From assembly GCA_040437565.1 (NCBI GenBank), contig JBDOQK010000071.1, forward strand, positions 62,001 through 126,000: a DNA stretch of 64,000 nucleotides, in the 5' to 3' direction. Under the pieces are notes generated by a model, which saw only the letters and a program-made list of their open reading frames with translations, had not been told where the DNA came from and ran no database searches. The translations under genes and the position numbers were made by a program. The stretch comes from Albugo candida. Lineage: Eukaryota > Oomycota > Peronosporomycetes > Albuginales. Shown here piece by piece: positions 48,989 through 58,340 of the stretch (positions are counted from its first letter, which is position 1; each line of letters begins with the position of its first letter).

Positions 48989-50642
48989 GGCGACGTCGCA
49001 CAAATTCTAGGAATCAAATCAGAGTCTAATGCGGCACTAGGTTCGTTCCGCCGTGCTGTTGCTTACATAGACCAAATTCCCTTTTCTTGTAGAAAAAGTT
49101 GCCACGCCCGTTAGTGGCAACAAGCCTCCATTGAAAAAGCTGACCGGAATGCAACGTGAGGTTCTCGGACTCATGGAAAGCAGCTACCGCGGCCATCATG
49201 CTTTCTATCCGAGTATTCCAAAGCAAAGCCTTCAGCAGAAGTGGAAAGCCCATAAGTCAATCCCTGCAATCAAGTGGAAGAAACTATCCTTCCAAAATCC
49301 TGCACGCAAAGACTTGCCGGGCGAAAATTGCCCGGAATCATCTAATGAGCGTGGTCCACTTATCTTACAACATTGGGTAAAGGCACACAATTCCGGGATG
49401 GAGTACACATTTGCCCGATTTAATGTAACTTGTGTGACCACCACTTACACCAACGAGGAGTATGTCAATTGTATCGAAAAGTACACTGATCCACTGATGA
49501 AGCCATGGACAAGATCACAAACTGATCTCTTATTTCAATTGTGTCAGCAGTACGACTTGCGCTGGTTTGTCATCGCAGACCGATGGTTTACATACACACA
49601 ACATGATGATGTTGCACCAAGCACTTGGACTTTAGAGGATCTTAAATATCGATATTATGAACTTACTCGAGTGCTTGCAACTTATCGCGAACAACAAAAT
49701 ATCGCCGACAAAGCGATCAAATTGGATCCTCAGTGCAATGAAGCGGCTTTGAGCGAGTGTCCGAAGAACGGATCAGCCCCTACCGCTGCGATTCCGTCCG
49801 AAGAATCTCGACCCGTCCAGGGCAGCGTGTCGTTATCAATCGATCCTCAATTCTCGTTCAATCTTTTGTATGAGAAACAGCGCAAGAGCCAATTGGAAAG
49901 AGCATTCCGGCGCTCTATTGAAGAAGAAAAAGAGATCCAAGCACTCAATGAAGAATTGCGTGATCTTGAACAGCAACTCAAGAAAACAGCTGGCAAAATG
50001 GACGCAAAAAAGAAAAAGGTATCGTATCGGACTTCTTTCTTCTTCCAAACGCAATCGCACACTTTTTCTATGATAGGAATTGGCCGTCGCCAGCTTGAGT
50101 GCGCGTGAATTCCCAGTCGGCGTTTTTCTGCGAAGCATTTGTGTGACAAATTGTCCAATCAAAGGAAAGATGCTCAAAAAAATGCAAGCGGTCCTAAGAG
50201 AGCTCGGTATTCCGGCCCGCCCAATGCCGACGCAGAATGTTTGTGAGATGTTTGATACACTTCGTGAAGATATCGTGGGGCTTTTATCACTCCGAAAGCA
50301 TCTTGAAATGAAGCAAAAAGAACTCTCAACGCTCCAAAACCGGTATCGTAGCCTTACCGGCGAAACGTATGAACCTGTAGGAATCCATCCGTTAAAGCAA
50401 GCAGGTATGTTGATCGTTCATTTTTTGGTACAAGCGCTTATATTTCTTGAACAGATCTGGAAACTACCATATTACAGGGTGGATTGGGCGAAGTGGAAGC
50501 GTCACAAGTGTCGGTGAACGATACGCCAACGACATTCGCTGGGAAAGCAATGAAACAAGCTGGAAAAACGGCGCGGAATGCTTCTAAACGGCGAAATTCA
50601 GCAGCGATTGGAAGCGGATTTAAGCGGAACAAGAAAGCGTGA
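48989..50642 (+). CDS. DMAP1: DNMT1-associated protein 1 / SWC4 (5' end in gap)
   Basis: Subunit of NuA4 histone acetyltransferase and SWR1-type remodelling complexes. The start codon lies in the 100-N gap at 48889-48988; visible sequence begins GDVAQILG, close to the family N-terminus. Introns at 49041-49092 (52 nt) and 50019-50076 (58 nt) are clear. Conserved parts: FQNPARKD, YTFARFNVTC, the SANT-like WTRSQTDLLFQLCQQYDLRW, LEDLKYRYYELTRVL, a coiled coil, and the C-terminal LRELGIPARPMPTQNVCEMF. A last intron starts GTATGT near 50405; its acceptor is uncertain, and AAG at about 50488 best preserves the basic tail ending FKRNKKA. Confidence 0.85.
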
Positions 50643-50835
50643 GGGGACTTAACCGAGAGGTTTATTTCCGTAAAAGTCAGGTGTGAAAATGCCGAGTAGA
50701 TTCGGTCGGTAACCAGCTGTCATGATCGTGGTCCATGACTCAACGAGGGAAGCCATGTCAGAAGAAGGGATGAGGATGTTTAATTAATACTCAGGTCATT
50801 TCGCGCTATTGCGGTAAATCGTCCGTGATAAGCTA

Positions 50836-53490
50836 ATGCCTTTGAGCAAATGGAAATTAATAGCTTGCGTCTATGTTATCACGTTACGTTTTGTAAACAG
50901 CGATGTAACCGCTGAAGATACCGAATCCTCTGAACTGGGAAGCAAAACGTACACTAATAAGGGTCGAACGAGTGAAAAACGCATTGAAAATAGGAATGCA
51001 GATCCACCGATGTGTACGTTCGCGTATTCGTCCGAGCCAATCGCAGAAGCCATCACTGATGCAGCTTTGCCCACTATTGAAGGCAAGGGTGAGAAATCAA
51101 ACGTTAAGGTAGAAGCGAGCAGAACAAAATCGAACCCACTACCGAAAGGAGCAGTTCAAGACGAGAGAAACGTTTCGATCGAGTCTAGAGTGCGTTTTTT
51201 GGAAAAAAACGAGAAGCTTTCCGGGAGTCTATTACCGTTCGCACTGAACGCGTCTGTATCAAATGTGAAAGGTCACAAATTTCCCAAGGTGGAACCGGAT
51301 ACCCTTCAGAATGAAAAAGAGGACGGCTATCAAGAATTTGAAAGCTTGAAAAAGGAAATCATTGATATTAAAAAAATAGACACAAGTAATGGAACAAGAG
51401 ACACTGACGGAAGCAATGCAAAGGAAGAAGAAGACGAGGGAACGGAGTATGTACCGTCTGAGCACGTAACCATTGGAAAATTCGCATGCAATGAGACGTT
51501 TTACAAAGCATGGAATCTAATGCGACTTCGCTGCGGAGGAGATGATCTCAACGTAATAAAAGCAGTGCAAAGTACACAGTGCGCGGTGTATAGTGGGAAG
51601 CAGATTAACTTACAAAAATCGGGCGCTTTAGGTACCAAAGTATGTTTATCAACGTGCAAGATCCCAGCTTGTATACGCAACCGTTGGGACTATACAGTCA
51701 GCAATGGACTCGAATCCCCCGTATACCAAAACGTAAATTACCTCGAACTATTGCGTCTTGCTAAAATCTCGGTCACTTCCACACAACGCCAAGAAAACGT
51801 GTCCCTACAAACATCATACCGTCCTCAATGGACTATCATCGAAAATTTAAATATCTCCAGCGTCACGACATGTAATTATAATATCACGAAGCAATGTGCA
51901 TGTAATTTGAAGAATTCTTCCGACGACAAGGAATCAGAGTCTTTGCAAGAAAAACTTCTTGAGCCTCCTGAAGACAAAGGTTTTGAGAACTGGAACCACT
52001 GGTCAGATGGACTAGAGAAAACCACGATGGATAAAGCTGGGATCGCATCGGCCAAAGTAGGTCAAACAGCCGCAGCGGTTTCTGTGGCACTTAGTGGAGC
52101 TATGACCGTTGTCACCGGCATGTTAGGAACAACGTCAACAACGCTTGCGACAACCGTGACTGCAGGGGCCGGCGTCGGGCTTACTGTTGCAGCAATGGAT
52201 CTATGTCAGTTTAGTGTGATGATCAATCAACTCAATCTGCAAGCTCGTCCTCGCTTTTTAGAGAAAATGGGAGAGAAAATGTCATTTTCCACCTTTACAT
52301 TTCTTCCTTTTGGAGAAGTCAAACGCTCTTCGAATGATGGTCATGGACGCCGATTGTCAGAATCAGATCGGTTATTATTGGGATCAGAGTCCGATACAGG
52401 TGTCGTGGGTGCAATGAAAGGAATGGAACGGTACGCGCGGGTTATCGGCATACAAGTGGATATGCTGTTTTATGTAACTTTGGGTGGAATCGCTGTTATT
52501 TGTTGTGTACCGTGGGCGGTTTACCTTATTTTGGTACTACTTGTGAGCCCATGCGTCCGCAACCCATCAGAATTTCGCAGTCAATGGCTTGATAAAACGA
52601 TTGGTATATTCATCCTAATCATCATGCTTACACAATACGTGATTGGAGCCACAGCTACGTTCCAGATTTGCCTTTGTATTCAGCGAAGCCACATGAACGA
52701 TCCTCGTTTTGCGGTTGCATTGATAACACTTTTGGTTTGTTCGTTGGGAACGTTAGCTTTCGGTTATCACGTACTGACTGCGCACCAAGACGAACTGAAA
52801 GACGTTGGGACACAGGAACATTTATCAAAATCTGTTTATGTTCGATATGGTCCACTTTACGAAGAGTATCGGTTCGAAAGTCGATATTTCTTCGCACCCA
52901 AGCTCTTATTGGCTCTTTTGAGTGGCATGACGACTGGGACGATTTTCATACACGGGTGGGTTCAACTCGTCATATTGATCGCCTTACACGGGCTATTTTT
53001 TATTCTATTGGAATGGAAGCACCCGTACCCGTCACACTTGATACAGAAAACCACATCATTTGTGATCTTTATCAAGATGTCCGTGCTTGGATTATCGTTT
53101 TTTCTATTATCAACCACGTTCGAATCAATGAAACTACCGTTTGATCTACGACAAAGTATCGCGCTTACGATTTTGGGGCTACAAGTTCTCGTGTTATGTT
53201 CTCTGTTATTTCGGCAAATGTTTGTTTTCTATCGAACGTGGAGGATACGACGTGATGGTCCAAAATCAAAGAGACAAACCTCGGCATACAGCACGCAACA
53301 AGAAGAAAGGGAACTCGAGTATGCATACGATCCGTATACCTTGAGAGAAATCGAAATGGGTAGAGAGAAGTGGATGGACCGACCGGTGGACCATCGAATC
53401 AACACACTCACTCCCTCTGTGCAGGTTCCTCGCATGAGGGAGCAGCCTAAAGTCAGAGCTGAACCTATAAAAGAGTGGAGACGCACATAG
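50836..53490 (+). CDS. Large membrane protein with TRP-like C-terminal region
   Basis: Single exon, 884 residues, unusual for its length here. A signal peptide (MPLSKWKLIACVYVITLRFV) is followed by a long polar, charged and apparently disordered region (about 25-210), a Cys-containing extracellular domain (about 210-390; FACNETFYKAW, CSTCKIPACI-type pairs), an Ala/Thr/Gly-rich hydrophobic stretch (about 400-460) with DLCQFSVMINQL, and six or more membrane segments (about 545-810). A helix-Gln-Phe motif before a multi-pass domain resembles fungal TRP-like/FLC proteins. The cytosolic tail is charged. Channel function is inference; no pore motif is certain. Confidence 0.6.
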   Translation: MPLSKWKLIACVYVITLRFVNSDVTAEDTESSELGSKTYTNKGRTSEKRIENRNADPPMCTFAYSSEPIAEAITDAALPTIEGKGEKSNVKVEASRTKSNPLPKGAVQDERNVSIESRVRFLEKNEKLSGSLLPFALNASVSNVKGHKFPKVEPDTLQNEKEDGYQEFESLKKEIIDIKKIDTSNGTRDTDGSNAKEEEDEGTEYVPSEHVTIGKFACNETFYKAWNLMRLRCGGDDLNVIKAVQSTQCAVYSGKQINLQKSGALGTKVCLSTCKIPACIRNRWDYTVSNGLESPVYQNVNYLELLRLAKISVTSTQRQENVSLQTSYRPQWTIIENLNISSVTTCNYNITKQCACNLKNSSDDKESESLQEKLLEPPEDKGFENWNHWSDGLEKTTMDKAGIASAKVGQTAAAVSVALSGAMTVVTGMLGTTSTTLATTVTAGAGVGLTVAAMDLCQFSVMINQLNLQARPRFLEKMGEKMSFSTFTFLPFGEVKRSSNDGHGRRLSESDRLLLGSESDTGVVGAMKGMERYARVIGIQVDMLFYVTLGGIAVICCVPWAVYLILVLLVSPCVRNPSEFRSQWLDKTIGIFILIIMLTQYVIGATATFQICLCIQRSHMNDPRFAVALITLLVCSLGTLAFGYHVLTAHQDELKDVGTQEHLSKSVYVRYGPLYEEYRFESRYFFAPKLLLALLSGMTTGTIFIHGWVQLVILIALHGLFFILLEWKHPYPSHLIQKTTSFVIFIKMSVLGLSFFLLSTTFESMKLPFDLRQSIALTILGLQVLVLCSLLFRQMFVFYRTWRIRRDGPKSKRQTSAYSTQQEERELEYAYDPYTLREIEMGREKWMDRPVDHRINTLTPSVQVPRMREQPKVRAEPIKEWRRT

Positions 53491-53598
53491 ATCCAATAAC
53501 AATCAACTCATTAAATAGATTTTTGTGTCTGATGAATCGATTTTTCTCATTTGAATTTATAACTGCACCTTGATTACCGCAAAGATTTTATCCAATGG

Positions 53599-55233
53599 TC
53601 AGCACGTAAGAAACATGATAACTTCAAGTGCAATTCCCACCAAAAAGGCAAACCAAAGGAATGTGGAAAATGACACACCGACTGCACCACATAATGCGTG
53701 CACAAAAACGTATGATGTAACACCAAACTTGATCGTGACACACCAAATCATATAAATTACCAAGAGATTTGCTAGAATCGCGTCGCAAGTTGCCTTCGTC
53801 CCGATATCATCTAATAGAAAAGTAAATAGATGTAAAATTGTCACCCACCATACGACGTACCTGGCACATCCTGTACAGAGGCTTCTAAAAACACTTTTCG
53901 TAGTGCCAAACGATTCAGTTCTCTCGACTTTGCTTTATCCGATACAAACTCTGGTAAAAATCGGACAAGTGTCTAAAACGCTTAGTCAGTCACCAAGTTT
54001 CTCCAGTTAATGCACTACCTTTCCAGGCAACGCGAAGAAAAGTCCAGGCGACCATAGCTCGTAAGCCCCAAACACAATCGCAGGAACAACATTCTTGTCG
54101 ATTTCCTCACGCAAGTAAAACGGTCCTTTTTTGAAATCTTGTAGCTAACCGCAACATTAATTTCAGCGGTGTAGACTACCCTAAGCATCGTACCAATCCG
54201 TTCATGGACCGTGTGCCTTCTGGGGACATACAAACTGAGTTGCCTTCAACGTGGACGAGTTGTGCTAAAGTGCGCAAACTTTGCACTGCGCTTTTCCTAG
54301 AAAGAGAATGATGATCGATTCAGTACCGTTGTATGATTAGTACCGATTGGATCGATCGATTGCCACAAACTGGAGGAACCAACGGGCAACCCACCCCAAA
54401 AACGGGATCATAAACAAGCTTTTCTTGGCCGCAAACTATGTATAGTCGAGTATATCTCAGTATAGGAGCACCGTTGAGCGTAGACTGATTACCTTGAACG
54501 CCACGGGGGACACTTTATTCACCAAAATGCCATCCAAATTTGACGAATGACTAAGTTAACGAGACTTACAAAATTGCAAATAAATAAGGCACGCGCACCT
54601 AAACATGCAAATTACTGGAGTTTTCAAGTGCTGTAACACGGTTCGTCCCTCTACAGAAGCAGTGACACCAGAAGAGAGATACATCATCGTAGCCATTCCC
54701 CACTAACCCATCTTTTAGAACGTAACTATAATTCCACGGCGAGGTATACGTACGGATGCGATGTCTGCGGGCAGATAGTTTCTTGGAATTCCCCATTTTC
54801 GCAGTGTTGGTATCACAAAGCGCAAAGGGATCAGCAGAAATAGTGCTGCAAACCAGGCAATGAATACATTTAAAAAGGTTATAAGACGTAACAGCATATA
54901 AAGTTGCTCGGGTGTGGATCGACTTGGTGGAACTATGTCGAGTTGCAATCCCGTGTGAAGTTGATCTAATCGCTTGATGAGGGTGTTGATATCTTTTGAA
55001 TTGGACTCGGTGTCGAGTTGATGTAAATGAAGTTGTTCCTGTAGGTCAATTCGAAGAAATTCACATTTCTGATACCAAATGCGTTTGATCTGGTTACGCT
55101 TTGATAGTGGTAAAGTATCTTTTCGACTATGAAGTTTTATCAGTGCTTTTGGAATTTGATGCTCCAATTCAGTGATACGTTTTTCAAAGTCGATGGTACC
55201 CAAAATGGTGACAATAGATTTCGTGTCTTCCAT
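53599..55233 (-). CDS. Lysophospholipid acyltransferase (PlsC/LPAAT family)
   Basis: Acyl-CoA:lysophospholipid acyltransferase, probably in the ER. Eight exons (55233-54754, 54702-54599, 54550-54493, 54435-54344, 54296-54194, 54144-54019, 53972-53861, 53810-53599) sum to 429 codons, all phases consistent, introns 46-57 nt. A helical N-terminal region (1-110) precedes a membrane segment. PlsC motifs appear only after splicing: MFSHSSNLDG (HX4D catalytic box, with Ser in place of the usual Asn before His), KKSLFMIPFLGW, AIDRSNRKSA, CMSPEGTRSMNG (EGTR) and VVPAIVFGAY (VxPxx). Two C-terminal membrane segments follow. Substrate preference cannot be read. Confidence 0.85.
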
Positions 55234-55837
55234 TTAATTGTACGATGCGAGTGTGTTTGGGGTTATTTTCACCAATAGGCATCCAATATTAAGGGTATTG
55301 CTCTATTTTACGTTTAACCAGGTCTTTCAAAATTGCGTATATGACCAAAGCTTGACTACGATTTGATTGTGAATGTATATCCACATACTTATCAGTAGTG
55401 AACAGAAAGCAAGTACGGATATTACACGACAAAACGAGATTCAATCGATCTATCATGCAATTTTATACTTTCTATTCGCATTTCTCACGTGCGTGATAAA
55501 TTTACTGAAGTGATCGACAAGTTTTGAAAGCGAACGGGTCCTTCTTACGTTTTGCGACGAGAGCTAATGACTTCAAATAGTACCTGTGATTACTAATTAG
55601 CAAATTTGAATGCTTTGAGTTGCATATAGTACTCTTTTGGGACGAGCATTTTCTTCAGCTTGAAGAGCCAGTTTATTTACATTTTTGTATGCATGCTTTC
55701 CACGTTCGGTCGAGGATTTAAAAAAAGACAATCAAGACGAAAAGCGACAGCTTCGATTGTATGGCGCAATTCATTTTACATTTTCAAAATATTTAATTGC
55801 AACTCGATTGGATACCAATTCAAACACGTAAGACTTG
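55234..55837. other. Intergenic, no gene seen
   Basis: About 600 AT-rich bases between the acyltransferase start and the stop of a small membrane protein gene. It must hold the acyltransferase promoter. An open plus-strand frame at 55660-55911 overlaps the small gene antisense and has no recognisable feature. Confidence 0.4.
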
Positions 55838-56143
55838 CTACATTCGCGAAAAGGTACGATACACAAAGACTGCCAGCGCGATACAAATCACGCAAACTTG
55901 GAACCAAATGAAGAAACCCGTTCCTTGTACCGCTTTCCCACCGTCGTGACATTTCGCACATTGCTCTTCGGGTTGCTGCAATTCGGAATCGCTTTGAGAC
56001 AACTTTCCGTCGCACTTTTTGCAGGTAGAGCGATTGTTCAGATTTTTCTTTTTCTCTCTCGACGTACCCTCCCGCTCTCTCTGTTCTTGCAGCAAACGCG
56101 GTCCACGTACGTAGGACAAGTATAATAGGAGTAAGAAGTTCAT
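55838..56143 (-). CDS. Small membrane protein with a Cys-x2-Cys pair motif, unknown
   Basis: Single exon, 101 residues. A short hydrophobic N-terminus (MNFLLLLYLSYV) looks like a signal or anchor, followed by a charged segment, two zinc-ribbon-like Cys pairs (CKKCDGKL and EQCAKCHDGG, 23 residues apart) and a C-terminal helix (FIWFQVCVICIALAVFVY) with a basic end. The family is not recognised. A CCAAT box (ATTGG on the gene strand, near 56197) and TATAA-like sequences lie within 60 bp upstream, supporting a real gene. Confidence 0.55.
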   Translation of the reverse strand: MNFLLLLYLSYVRGPRLLQEQREREGTSREKKKNLNNRSTCKKCDGKLSQSDSELQQPEEQCAKCHDGGKAVQGTGFFIWFQVCVICIALAVFVYRTFSRM

Positions 56144-56508
56144 TTCGAGTTAGTGGAGTGGGTTATATAAACGACGTTTTATAGCGATGATCTGAAGGAG
56201 CCAATCAGAGATTTGGATCGGAAAAAAGCTCAATACAATTCGTTGCATGTTGCAGGCACATTTATTATCAGAGAAATAGAACAACTCATTATTCAATTAC
56301 GAGTTATGCTGCAACAAACGCCTTCACATACTTTTGCGTTAATGTCCATAACGGCTTCTCTGTTGCAATATTTCACTCTATCAAGCGAACCCTCTCGCAT
56401 GTGACAGCAAAACGCACAAAGGACCCAACGTGAGTAACCAAAATTTGACTGACGATCCGGAAACAATGTATACCCGTCATATATAGTGAGGACACCCAGC
56501 CAGCGCGG
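56144..56508. promoter_or_regulatory. Promoter of the small Cys-pair membrane protein; THOC6 3' region
   Basis: Upstream of the minus-strand gene at 55838-56143. TATATAA (near 56165), CTATAAAA (near 56180) and ATTGG (near 56197) are read on that gene's strand within 60 bp of its ATG. The rest, up to the THOC6 stop, holds no supported gene. Confidence 0.5.
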
Positions 56509-58005
56509 TCAATTGATCCGTCGTTTGGCTCGAAACGAATCCGCACATAGCGAGAAACTGATCACACCAGGAATCAGATGAATATCGATCATATTACAGT
56601 CCCCACCAGTAGCAATCATTTTCGTGACCGGATCCACAGTACAAAACTGATGGCAGAAACGATTGGGTGAAATTGACGAGGAAATCATTGAGCTTGATGG
56701 GACGTTCCATCGACGTAAACAAGCATCATTGCCCACGGAGAGAAGAGTATCTTCCAAGAATGAAATTGCATGCACGTGTTGATCCACTGGTTCATGATGT
56801 ACCGATAGGAATGAAGGAAGGTGCCATAGAGTCCAAAAACCGCGATCGCCTACTCCTCCACCACAAGCGAGCCAACGAGAAGAAGCATCGATTGCCAGAG
56901 TGCGCACGAACCCATTTCCGTAGTTTGGAGATAGAATTCGTACAGGTTTTTCGCTTCTCCGATCCCAAATGCCAACCGTTCCGTCCTCAGACGCAGTGAT
57001 AAGTTGTTCCGCATTGTGCGCATAACTGATATCGTGTAAGTATGCTTCGTGACCTTTGTAAGTCCGTACCGGTTTCTCTGCTGTCGTGTCCCACTCGTAC
57101 GCAATCGTGTCACCTCCAGCGACCCAAAGTGAGTCTGGGGCCAAAGTGGACCACTCCATTGCATTTATTTCATAATAAGGAAGGACCCCTCCACGTTCCG
57201 TTGTGGTACGTGGTATGTGCCAAGTGGTCGGCAANNNNNNNNNNNNNNNNNNNNNNNNNNNNNNNNNNNNNNNNNNNNNNNNNNNNNNNNNNNNNNNNNN
57301 NNNNNNNNNNNNNNNNNNNNNNNNNNNNNNNNNNGCAATCGTGTCACCTCCAGCGACCCAAAGTGAGTCTGGGGCCAAAGTGGACCACTCCATTGCATTT
57401 ATTTCATAATAAGGAAGGACCCCTCCACGTTCCGTTGTGGTACGTGGTATGTGCCAAGTGGTCGGCAAGAGCGTATCAGAGTCAGTTTGGGGCGTTCCTA
57501 CGAGTTTGATCATGTCACGCCATTTCCACACGCAAATTTCGTGATCCGATCCACTGCATACTCGGATTATGATGCGTCTGTGTATAGTAAAGGAAAAAAA
57601 GAGTACCTGATGACGAGTGGATTCTCACAATTGGAAATGAAAGAGACTGTGTAGATGCGTGATCGGTGTGCGCGTAATGACAATACTGGATCCAAATGGT
57701 GTATTTCAGAAGGTCGTTCCTCCCAGCATTCACTCTAAAAGACAATATTTTGATTTCAGAACAGCTGACGTCGAAAGGAAAGGAGAGATGTGTACAAGCT
57801 TTAGTATGTACACATGCAAGTAACCAGTGCTCGTCGCCGCTATTAATACACGTGCGTCCGGGGATAAAAGTTTGGATGCATGAACAGGGATGAAAATGGC
57901 GTCATACACGATTCCGATCTCTTCGCGCCGCCGTTGTCGCAGGGACTCACGGTACGATTCTTCGTGGTACGACCATGGCGTCATAATATCCGTTAGATGG
58001 ACCAT
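56509..58005 (-). CDS. THOC6: THO complex subunit 6-like WD40 protein
   Basis: THOC6 is a beta-propeller subunit of THO/TREX, which couples transcription to mRNA export. Exons 58005-57796, 57734-57629 and 57560-56509 are joined by introns of 61 nt and 68 nt (GTGAGA donor); about 377 residues after removing an in-frame 234-bp gap duplication. Signatures: RVLIAATSTGYLHVYIL, a CSGSDHEICVWKW repeat restored by splicing, VAGGDTIAYEWD, YKGHEAYLHDI, TASEDGTVGIWDRR, WLACGGG with WTLWHLPS, and the terminal CNMIDIHLIPGVISFSL. The start at 58005 is the first ATG of the frame. Confidence 0.82.
57101..57468. repeat. Gap 57235-57334 with identical 134-bp flanks, inside THOC6
   Basis: 57101-57234 equals 57335-57468. 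The 234-bp insertion is in frame. Confidence 0.92.
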
Positions 58006-58340
58006 GAAAGTAACCAATCAAACGCGATAAAGGATAATACAGAGCATGATAATTTTATTTATAACCAATCAAACGAGCGCTTTGTATGGTAACAGACACA
58101 ATGCCATTTAACGAACGCAGAGCGGTTTGGCACACATGCACGCTTATAAACCAATCAGCTTCGATACAGCTATCATACTTCTCACTCCCAACTCATTCAA
58201 AAGTTAAATTAACTTCTCACTACACATTCATTCTCCTTTTGCGCAGTCACATTGCAAGCTGTTTGATTCGCACTGTGTTTACCTCCTGAACGAGCGTCAA
58301 ACACTCTTGCCGTATTCCCTCATAATCAACTTCTCTACTC
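58006..58340 (-). promoter_or_regulatory. CCAAT-rich upstream region of THOC6
   Basis: Three CCAAT boxes (as CCAATCA on the plus strand: 58014-58018, 58065-58069 and 58151-58155) precede the THOC6 start within 150 bp. The remainder is the IFT74 3' flank. No coding frame is supported. Confidence 0.5.

Noticed and set aside
50405-50476. Last DMAP1 intron ending at TTACAG (50476)
   Set aside because: That acceptor shifts the frame to an unrelated tail. An acceptor at about 50488 or another donor keeps the family-like basic C-terminus, so the junction is left open.
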